In this document: piece by piece, positions 15,733 to 22,240 of the stretch
Position numbering within the stretch: position 1 is the stretch's first letter
Layout of the letters: every line of letters begins with the position of its first letter
Source: Kitasatospora gansuensis
GTDB taxonomy: Bacteria; Actinomycetota; Actinomycetes; Streptomycetales; Streptomycetaceae
Direction of reading: 5' to 3'
Assembly (NCBI RefSeq): GCF_014203705.1
Contig: NZ_JACHJR010000001.1
Span: 4,836,001-4,900,000, forward strand
DNA: 64,000 bases
The notes under the pieces: generated by a model
Seen by the model: the letters and a program-made list of their open reading frames with translations, nothing else
Told to the model about the DNA's origin: nothing
Databases searched by the model: none
Position numbers and translations under genes: made by a program

Positions 15733-16590
15733 ATGACTGCCCAGATTCTCGATGGCAAGGCCACCGCGGCCGCGATCAAGTCCGAACTCGCCGTCCGCGT
15801 GGCGGCCCTCAAGGAGCGGGGCATCGTCCCCGGCCTCGGCACCGTTCTGGTCGGCGACGACCCGGGCAGCCGCTGGTACGTCAACGGCAAGCACAAGGAC
15901 TGCGCCGAGGTCGGTATCGCCTCGATCCAGCGCGAGCTCCCGGCCACCGCCACCCAGCAGCAGGTCGAGGACGTCGTCCGCGAGCTCAACGCCGACCCGA
16001 CCTGCACCGGCTACATCGTCCAGCTCCCGCTGCCCAAGGGCCTGGACCAGAACCCGGTCCTGGAGCTGATGGACCCGGACAAGGACGCCGACGGCCTGCA
16101 CCCCACCTCCCTCGGCCGGCTCGCGCTCGGCATCGAGGGCCCGCTGCCCTGCACCCCGTACGGCATCGTCGAGCTGCTCCGCCGGCACGACGTCAAGCTG
16201 GACGGCGCCGAGGTCGTGGTGGTCGGCCGTGGCGTCACGGTCGGCCGCTCGATCGGTCTGCTGCTGACCCGCCGGTCCGAGAACGCCACCGTGACGCTCT
16301 GTCACACCGGCACCGTGGACCTGGCCAAGCACCTGCGCCAGGCCGACATCATCGTGGCCGCCGCCGGTGTCGGGCACCTGATCAAGGCTCAGGACGTCAA
16401 GCCCGGCGCGGCCGTGCTGGACGTCGGTGTCAGCCGGGACGGCGAGGGCAAGATCCAGGGCGACGTGGAGCCCGCGGTCGCCGAGGTGGCCGGCTGGATC
16501 TCCCCGAACCCGGGCGGGGTCGGCCCGATGACCCGCGCGATGCTGCTCAACAACATCGTGGTGGCGGCCGAGCGCCGCGCCAACGGCTGA
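15733..16590 (+). CDS. folD: Methylenetetrahydrofolate dehydrogenase / cyclohydrolase
   Basis: A 285-residue bifunctional enzyme that interconverts 5,10-methylene- and 10-formyl-tetrahydrofolate with NADP. The catalytic Tyr49 and Lys53 lie in GSRWYVNGKHKDC. The cofactor-binding GRGVTVGRSIG and the C-terminal PGGVGPMT motif are intact. The ATG at 15733 matches the family N-terminus. It supplies the 10-formyl-THF used by PurN and PurH, encoded just upstream. A DUF3017 gene follows after five bases, probably in the same transcript. Confidence 0.97.
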   Translation: MTAQILDGKATAAAIKSELAVRVAALKERGIVPGLGTVLVGDDPGSRWYVNGKHKDCAEVGIASIQRELPATATQQQVEDVVRELNADPTCTGYIVQLPLPKGLDQNPVLELMDPDKDADGLHPTSLGRLALGIEGPLPCTPYGIVELLRRHDVKLDGAEVVVVGRGVTVGRSIGLLLTRRSENATVTLCHTGTVDLAKHLRQADIIVAAAGVGHLIKAQDVKPGAAVLDVGVSRDGEGKIQGDVEPAVAEVAGWISPNPGGVGPMTRAMLLNNIVVAAERRANG

Positions 16591-16595
16591 CGCCG

Positions 16596-16997
16596 GTGGC
16601 GGCCAAGTCGCGCCGACGGCCGGTGAAGACCACCGGCACGCTGCCGCCGGAGGGTTCGGCGGCGGCGCTGGACCGCAGCCACCCGCTGCCGGCCCGGCAG
16701 TGGCCGATAACGATGGTGCTGTCCCTGGTCGCGGCCGGGCTCGGCATCACCTGGTTCGGTGACTTCAAGTACGGCCTGCTGACCGTCGGCGGGGCGGTGC
16801 TGATCGGAGCGGTGCTCCGGCTGGTGCTGCCCGAGGTCGGGATGCTGGCGGTGCGCAGCCGCTTCACCGACGTGACGGTGCTGACCTTCCTCGGCGGGGC
16901 GATCGTGCTGCTCACCCTGATCGCCCAGCCCGACCCGTGGCTGCGGCTCTCCGTGCTGGACAACATCGGGCAGTTCATCGGCCGCCAGCGCCGCTGA
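16596..16997 (+). CDS. DUF3017 domain-containing membrane protein
   Basis: A 133-residue protein with a basic, hydrophilic N-terminus and three hydrophobic segments (about residues 45-65, 70-90 and 100-120). It fits the actinobacterial DUF3017 family that habitually follows folD. The start is a GTG at 16596, five bases after the folD stop, so translational coupling is likely. No function is known. Confidence 0.85.
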   Translation: MAAKSRRRPVKTTGTLPPEGSAAALDRSHPLPARQWPITMVLSLVAAGLGITWFGDFKYGLLTVGGAVLIGAVLRLVLPEVGMLAVRSRFTDVTVLTFLGGAIVLLTLIAQPDPWLRLSVLDNIGQFIGRQRR

Positions 16998-17000
16998 CCC

Positions 17001-17045
17001 GTCACAGCCGGCCCCCGTCCGCACCCGGGCGGGGGCCGTTGTGAC
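17001..17045 (+). terminator. Terminator after folD-DUF3017
   Basis: An inner stem pairs 17009-17017 with 17030-17038 across a 12-base loop. An outer stem pairs GTCACA (17001-17006) with TGTGAC (17040-17045), with a small internal bulge. It begins immediately after the DUF3017 stop codon. Confidence 0.75.
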
Positions 17046-17086
17046 GTATCAGCCAGTGCGGTGGGCGTCCCCGACGGCGGGCTTGC

Positions 17087-17123
17087 GATAACCTGACGCC
17101 GGATCTCTCGACGTCGAGAGATC
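17087..17123 (+). promoter_or_regulatory. mdh promoter with 22-bp perfect palindrome
   Basis: Bases 17102-17123 form a perfect 22-bp palindrome with half-site GATCTCTCGAC. Just upstream TGCGATAAC provides an extended -10-like element (GATAAC, 17087-17092), so the palindrome would lie at about +3 to +25 of the mdh transcript. That position suits a repressor roadblock operator. No regulator is encoded next to it and I cannot name the protein. Confidence 0.55.
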
Positions 17124-17188
17124 GTCCTCGGCTCCAGCGCGTCGGGCGCGCGTGGGGCGTGGCTGGCGATCGCTGGAGTAGACAGAAA

Positions 17189-18178
17189 ATGACTCGCACC
17201 CCCGTCAACGTCACCGTCACCGGCGCGGCCGGCCAGATCGGCTACGCGCTGCTGTTCCGCATCGCCTCCGGCCACCTGCTCGGCGCCGACGTGCCGGTGA
17301 ACCTGCGCCTCCTGGAGATCCCGCAGGGCCTCAAGGCCGCCGAGGGCACCGCGATGGAGCTGGACGACTGCGCCTTCCCGCTGCTCCGCGACATCACCAT
17401 CACGGACCAGCCCTCGGTCGCCTTCGACGGCGCCAACGTGGCCCTCCTGGTCGGCGCCCGTCCGCGCACCGCGGGCATGGAGCGCGGCGACCTGCTGTCC
17501 GCCAACGGCGGCATCTTCGGCCCGCAGGGCAAGGCCATCAACGACCACGCCGCAGACGACATCAAGGTCCTGGTGGTCGGCAACCCGGCCAACACCAACG
17601 CCCTGATCGCCCAGCGCAACGCCCCGGACGTGCCGGCCGAGCGCTTCACCGCGATGACCCGGCTGGACCACAACCGCGCGGTCGCCCAGCTCGCCAAGAA
17701 GCTCGGTGTCACCGTCAACGACATCCAGCGGCTCACCATCTGGGGCAACCACTCGGCCACCCAGTACCCGGACATCTTCCAGGCGCTGGTCAACGGCAAG
17801 AACGCCGCCGAGGCCGTCAACGACGAGGCGTGGCTGGCCGACACCTTCATCCCGACCGTCGCCAAGCGCGGCGCGGCCATCATCGAGGCCCGCGGCGCCT
17901 CCTCGGCCGCCTCGGCCGCGAACGCCGCGATCGACCACGTGTACACCTGGGTGAACGGCACCGCCGAGGGCGACTGGACCTCGATGGGCATCGTCTCCGA
18001 CGGCTCGTACGGCGTCGAGCCGGGCATCATCTCCTCCTTCCCGGTCACCACCAAGGACGGCGAGTTCGAGATCGTCCAGGGCCTGGAGATCTCCGACTTC
18101 TCCCGCGCCCGGATCGACGCCTCGGTGGCCGAGCTGGTCGAGGAGCGCGACGCGGTGCAGGCCCTCGGCCTGATCTGA
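17189..18178 (+). CDS. mdh: Malate dehydrogenase
   Basis: A 329-residue NAD-dependent malate dehydrogenase that oxidises malate to oxaloacetate in the TCA cycle. The N-terminal Rossmann motif is TVTGAAGQIGY. The substrate-binding arginines are in RPRTAGMERGDLL and the catalytic histidine in TIWGNHSATQYPD. Length and N-terminus match the actinobacterial group. The ATG at 17189 follows GGAG. The operator-like palindrome (17102-17123) lies in its leader and a terminator (18218-18253) follows, so it is probably monocistronic. Confidence 0.97.
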   Translation: MTRTPVNVTVTGAAGQIGYALLFRIASGHLLGADVPVNLRLLEIPQGLKAAEGTAMELDDCAFPLLRDITITDQPSVAFDGANVALLVGARPRTAGMERGDLLSANGGIFGPQGKAINDHAADDIKVLVVGNPANTNALIAQRNAPDVPAERFTAMTRLDHNRAVAQLAKKLGVTVNDIQRLTIWGNHSATQYPDIFQALVNGKNAAEAVNDEAWLADTFIPTVAKRGAAIIEARGASSAASAANAAIDHVYTWVNGTAEGDWTSMGIVSDGSYGVEPGIISSFPVTTKDGEFEIVQGLEISDFSRARIDASVAELVEERDAVQALGLI

Positions 18179-18217
18179 GTCCCGATCCGAGTCCGAGTCT
18201 GACCTCGGCTCACCCGA

Positions 18218-18253
18218 ACGGCCGGGTCGCCCCCATCGGGGCGGCCCGGCCGT
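18218..18253 (+). terminator. Terminator after mdh
   Basis: A 16-bp stem (18218-18233 and 18238-18253) with one G-T pair and a four-base loop lies 39 bases after the mdh stop and just before the next gene's -10 element. Confidence 0.85.
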
Positions 18254-18258
18254 CGCCG

Positions 18259-18264
18259 TACACT
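18259..18264 (+). promoter_or_regulatory. -10 element TACACT for leaderless CBS-domain gene
   Basis: TACACT ends eight bases before the GTG at 18273 and no Shine-Dalgarno lies between. That spacing puts the transcript start on or next to the start codon, which suggests leaderless translation. No clear -35 is seen. Confidence 0.45.
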
Positions 18265-18272
18265 GACCCCCC

Positions 18273-19154
18273 GTGACCCTCGCCCTGCTCCTGCTGCTCA
18301 CCGCCGCCGCGGCCGAACTGCTCCGCCCGCTGAGCCGACTGCTCGGCTACGCCCGAGGTCTGCGCGAGGCGCCCGCGATCAGCTCCGAGGAGCTCCGCGG
18401 CCTGGTCGCCGCCAACACCGAACTCGGCCACGACGAGCGGGAGTTGATCGCCGACGTGTTCTCGGCGGGGGAGCGGCAGCTGCGCGAGGTGATGGTCCCC
18501 AGGACCGAGGTCACCTTCCTGGACGCCGACCGCCCGCTGGCCGAGGTACGCACCGAGACCAGCCGCTCGCCGCACTCCCGCTACCCCGTGGTGGAGGGCT
18601 CCTACGACTCGGTGGCCGGCTTCGTGCACGTCCGCGACCTGTACGGGGCGCGCGGCGAGCACGCCCTGCGGGTCCGCGAGCTGACCCGCCCGGTCAAGCT
18701 GCTGCCGGCCACCAAACGGGTGCTGGCGGCGATGGGCGAGATGCGCAGGGAGGGCCACCACCTGGCGATCGTGGTGGACGAGTACGGCGGCACCGCCGGC
18801 ATCGTCACCCTGGAGGACCTGGTCGAGGAGGTGATCGGCGAGATCCGGGACGAGTACGACGCCCTGGACACCACCGCGACCCGTCGGCTGGCCGGCGGCG
18901 GGATGGAGCTCGACGGGCTGCTCAACCTGGCCGACTTCGCCGAGGAGACCGGCGTCACCCTCCCCGAAGGGCCGTACGAGACGGTGGCCGGATACCTGGT
19001 CAGCGAGCTGGGCAAGCTGCCCAGCACCGGCGACCAGGTGGCCACCGGGGCCGGCCTGCGGCTCGCGGTGGCCAAACTGGACGGCCGCCGGATCGAACGG
19101 ATCCGGGTGAGTGCGGTCACACTGTCGGAACCTCCAGGGGCTGAGGTTTCCTGA
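18273..19154 (+). CDS. Short CBS/CorC-HlyC domain protein (hemolysin family)
   Basis: A 293-residue member of the hemolysin/CorC family. After one hydrophobic stretch (about residues 1-20) come two CBS domains. The first is in the region of MVPRTEVTFLDAD and HSRYPVVEG, and the second includes VDEYGGTAGIVTLEDLVEE. A C-terminal transporter-associated CorC_HlyC domain follows. Full-length relatives have an N-terminal DUF21/CNNM membrane domain of about 180 residues, which is absent here, and no remnant lies upstream. The GTG at 18273 sits right behind a -10 element. Its role is probably in metal ion (Mg/Co) homeostasis by family; the minimal form may need a partner. Confidence 0.85.
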   Translation: MTLALLLLLTAAAAELLRPLSRLLGYARGLREAPAISSEELRGLVAANTELGHDERELIADVFSAGERQLREVMVPRTEVTFLDADRPLAEVRTETSRSPHSRYPVVEGSYDSVAGFVHVRDLYGARGEHALRVRELTRPVKLLPATKRVLAAMGEMRREGHHLAIVVDEYGGTAGIVTLEDLVEEVIGEIRDEYDALDTTATRRLAGGGMELDGLLNLADFAEETGVTLPEGPYETVAGYLVSELGKLPSTGDQVATGAGLRLAVAKLDGRRIERIRVSAVTLSEPPGAEVS

Positions 19155-19175
19155 GCGGTCGGTGAAGCTGGAACA

Positions 19176-20222
19176 ATGGCGCCCATGGTCAACGCAGCGA
19201 TCACCGGTCCGACGCCGGACCGTCCCCGGGTCCTCTCCGGCATCCAGCCCACCTCGGGCTCCTTCCACCTCGGGAACTACCTCGGCGCGGTGCGCCAGTG
19301 GGTGGACCTGCAGGAGGCCAACGACGCCTTCTACATGGTGGTCGACCTGCACGCGATCACCGTCGAGCAGGACCCGGCCACCCTCCGGGAGAACACCCGG
19401 ATCTCCGCCGCCCAGCTGCTCGGCGCGGGCCTGGACCCCGAGCGCTGCACCCTCTTCATCCAGTCGCACGTACCCGAGCACGCCCAGCTCGGCTGGATCA
19501 TGAACTGCCTCACCGGCTTCGGCGAGGCCGCCCGGATGACCCAGTTCAAGGACAAGTCCGCGAAGCAGGGCAGCGACCGCACCTCGGTCGGCCTGTTCAC
19601 CTACCCGATCCTGCAGATCGCCGACATCCTGCTCTACCAGGCCGACGCCGTCCCGGTCGGCGAGGACCAGCGCCAGCACCTGGAGCTCACCCGCGACCTC
19701 GCGGAGCGCTTCAACACCCGCTACGCGCCCACCTTCACCGTCCCGAAGCCGTACATCCTCAAGGAGACGGCCAAGATCCTGGACCTGCAGGACCCGACCG
19801 CCAAGATGAGCAAGTCGGCCTCCTCGCCCAAGGGCCTGGTGAACCTGCTGGACGAGCCCAAGGTCAGCGCCAAGAAGTTCAAGAGCGCCGTCACCGACAC
19901 CGGCACCGTGGTCTCCTACGACGAGGAGAACAAGGCCGGCGTCTCCAACCTGCTGCGGATCCACTCCGCGCTCAGCGGCCAGTCGGTCGAGCAGCTGGTC
20001 GAGCACTTCGACGGCAAGATGTACGGCGCGCTGAAGACCGAGCTGGCCGAGCTGTTCACCGACTGGGTCGGCCCGTTCCAGCAGCGCACCCAGGCCTACC
20101 TGGACGACCCGGCCGAGCTGGACCGGGTGCTCGGCCTGGGCGCGGAGAAGGCCCGTTCGGTCGCCTCCGAGACGCTGGCCACCGTGTACGACCGCATCGG
20201 CTTCCTGCCCCCCAAGCGCTGA
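19176..20222 (+). CDS. trpS: Tryptophanyl-tRNA synthetase
   Basis: A 348-residue class I aminoacyl-tRNA synthetase that charges tRNA-Trp. The HIGH-like motif appears as SFHLGNYLG, KMSKS is intact in DPTAKMSKSASSPKG, and the GxDQxxHxE-type site reads GEDQRQHLELTRD. The ATG at 19176 is used; an in-frame ATG at 19185 is an alternative, and family homology begins near residue 15. Streptomycetes often carry two TrpRS genes; this one has standard motifs. Its TGA shares one base with the ATG of the 2H phosphoesterase gene. Confidence 0.96.
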   Translation: MAPMVNAAITGPTPDRPRVLSGIQPTSGSFHLGNYLGAVRQWVDLQEANDAFYMVVDLHAITVEQDPATLRENTRISAAQLLGAGLDPERCTLFIQSHVPEHAQLGWIMNCLTGFGEAARMTQFKDKSAKQGSDRTSVGLFTYPILQIADILLYQADAVPVGEDQRQHLELTRDLAERFNTRYAPTFTVPKPYILKETAKILDLQDPTAKMSKSASSPKGLVNLLDEPKVSAKKFKSAVTDTGTVVSYDEENKAGVSNLLRIHSALSGQSVEQLVEHFDGKMYGALKTELAELFTDWVGPFQQRTQAYLDDPAELDRVLGLGAEKARSVASETLATVYDRIGFLPPKR

Positions 20223-20782
20223 TGTCGACCGCCGTGCCCGCCCCCGTCGGTGACGGCCTCCCCGAGGCCGTCACCATCGGCGTGTCCATACACGTCCCGG
20301 AGCCGTACGGTTCCGCGATCCAGGACGCCCGGGCCGGGCACGGCGACCCGCTGGCCCGCTCGATACCGACCCACGTCACGCTGCTGCCGCCGACCGAGAT
20401 CCCGGTCGGCCGGCTCGCCGAGGTGGAGACCCACCTGCGGGAGGTGGCGGCCGGGCACACCCCGTTCCCGATGCTGCTGCAGGGCAGCGGCACCTTCCGG
20501 CCGGTCTCGCCGGTGGTCTTCGTCCGAGTCGAGGAGGGCGCCCAGGAGTGCCGGGCGCTGGAGGCCGCCGTCCGCTCGGGGCCGCTGGCCCGCGAGCTGG
20601 CCTTCCCGTACCACCCGCACGTCACGGTCGCGCACGGCCTCTCCGAGGCGGCGCTGGACCGGGCGCACACCGAGGCCCGCGGCTTCCACGCGGTCTTCCC
20701 GGTGCCCGGCTTCGTGCTCTCCCGGTTCGGCGCGGACGAGGTCTGGCGCCCCTGGCGGAGCTACGCCTTCGGCGCGCTCTGA
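20222..20782 (+). CDS. 2'-5' RNA ligase family (2H phosphoesterase) protein
   Basis: A 186-residue protein of the 2H phosphoesterase superfamily, marked by two His-x-Thr/Val motifs (THVTLLPP near residue 58 and HPHVTVAHG near 130). The family hydrolyses cyclic phosphodiesters in RNA or nucleotides; the substrate here is unknown. It is translationally coupled to trpS through a TGATG overlap. Its last 22 bases overlap the 3' end of the convergent membrane-protein gene (20761-20782). Confidence 0.88.
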   Translation: MSTAVPAPVGDGLPEAVTIGVSIHVPEPYGSAIQDARAGHGDPLARSIPTHVTLLPPTEIPVGRLAEVETHLREVAAGHTPFPMLLQGSGTFRPVSPVVFVRVEEGAQECRALEAAVRSGPLARELAFPYHPHVTVAHGLSEAALDRAHTEARGFHAVFPVPGFVLSRFGADEVWRPWRSYAFGAL

Positions 20783-22239
20783 CGCCGGGTCAGGGATCGA
20801 CGGGCCGTCAGCAGCGTCAGGCAGAACGGCGCGACGAACAGCGGCCCGACCATGTAGCGGTACAGCGGCGCCGGGTTGGCCGCCAGCACCGTCAGCTGAA
20901 AGCCGATCAGCACCCCGGCCAGCAGGTGGGCCGACCGCATCCGGCGGCCGCGGGCGAACAGCAGGACGGCGGCGTAGCCCAGGTAGCACCAGGTGGCGCC
21001 CCGGAACAGCAGCCAGTCCAGCTGCGGTGTCCTGGCCAGGTGGTACCAGAACCGGGCGCCTGCTTGCAGCAGTTGGGAGCGGGGACGGCTGTACAGGGCG
21101 AACCGGGCCGGGTGCTCGGCCAGCGGGGTGCCGGGCGCGGCCAGCCCGTACAGGTCCGCCGGGGTCGGGCCTGGGCGGCCGACCCACGTGAAGGCCTGCT
21201 GGGCGACCGGGCCGGGGAACGGCGCCCAGGCGATGTGACCGCGGCAGATCCGGGCGCCCGCCACCAGGTCGGGGCGCTCGGTCAGCAGGCGCTGCCAGAT
21301 GTCGATCAGCCGGGCGTTGAGCCGGTCGGCGGCCGCGCGGTCGAACGCGCTCGTGAAGAGCTGGTCCGAGACCCAGCAGTTGGCGCCCGCCCTGGCCCAC
21401 TCGCCGACCGGGGCGACCTGGGCCAGGAGGGCGAGGTCGGCTGCGGTGAGGACGGTCGGCTGGGCCGCGTACGCCACCGCGATGTCGTGGTAGTGCAGGC
21501 TGTGCACCGAGCTGACCCGGGGCGGCACGATGCCGGCCGCCGGGTACAGCACCAGCTGGCAGAGCAGCGAGAAGCCGACGGCCGCGGCGGTCAGCAGGGC
21601 GAGTACGGCCCGGCGCCCGGCCAGCCCCAGGGTCAGCGCCAGGCCCGCCACCAGGGCCACCCCGAGGCCGTTGTTGCGGAACAGGCCGAGGCCGGTCAGG
21701 GCGGCGGCCAGCACCAGCCAGTCGGCCCTGGCCGCCGTCCGGGCGAGCAGCCGGGCCGAGGCCGCGAAGACCAGCAGCGCGCAGAGCGTGAACGGGACGT
21801 CCTTCCAGAGGAAGACCACGAACGCGCCGGTGGGCGGGGCGATCGCGAGCAGCACCGCCACCGTGCCCGACCGGCGGCCCCGGACCCCGAGCCCGCGCAG
21901 CGCCACGCAGGTGTAGGCCAGCGCACCGGCCGTCGCCACGGTCTGGGCCAGCGTCAGGGCCGCGATCCGGCCGGGGGTCCGCAGGGCCAGCCAGACCAGC
22001 GCGTCATAGGCGACCGAGTGGTCCGAGGACCAGACCGCGGAGACCGCGGTGGTGACGTAGGCGGCCGAGTCGTAGCTGGTCAGGGCGGGGTAGCAGGCGG
22101 CCCACCAGAGCAGCAGCACCAGCTCCGTACCGGCGAACACCGTGACCGGCAGCCGGAGTTCGGGCGGTAGGCGGCGGGCCCGGCCGGTGAGCTGGGTGGC
22201 CGGGCGGCGCGGGGGAGCGAGGGTCGGTGCGGTCGGCAT
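20761..22239 (-). CDS. Polytopic membrane protein, GT-C/DUF6020-like
   Basis: A 492-residue membrane protein with about ten hydrophobic segments. The first periplasmic loop has SYDSAAYV and the DHSVAYDALVW stretch, and a later loop has FLWKDVPF. This pattern resembles DUF6020-type and other GT-C glycosyltransferase-like proteins, so a role in moving or adding sugars from a lipid carrier is likely but inferred. Only one base separates its ATG (22239) from the stop of the glycerophosphotransferase gene upstream, so they form an operon. The 3' end overlaps the convergent 2H gene by 22 bases. Confidence 0.75.
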   Translation of the reverse strand: MPTAPTLAPPRRPATQLTGRARRLPPELRLPVTVFAGTELVLLLWWAACYPALTSYDSAAYVTTAVSAVWSSDHSVAYDALVWLALRTPGRIAALTLAQTVATAGALAYTCVALRGLGVRGRRSGTVAVLLAIAPPTGAFVVFLWKDVPFTLCALLVFAASARLLARTAARADWLVLAAALTGLGLFRNNGLGVALVAGLALTLGLAGRRAVLALLTAAAVGFSLLCQLVLYPAAGIVPPRVSSVHSLHYHDIAVAYAAQPTVLTAADLALLAQVAPVGEWARAGANCWVSDQLFTSAFDRAAADRLNARLIDIWQRLLTERPDLVAGARICRGHIAWAPFPGPVAQQAFTWVGRPGPTPADLYGLAAPGTPLAEHPARFALYSRPRSQLLQAGARFWYHLARTPQLDWLLFRGATWCYLGYAAVLLFARGRRMRSAHLLAGVLIGFQLTVLAANPAPLYRYMVGPLFVAPFCLTLLTARRSLTRRQSAPKA

Positions 22240-22240
22240 C

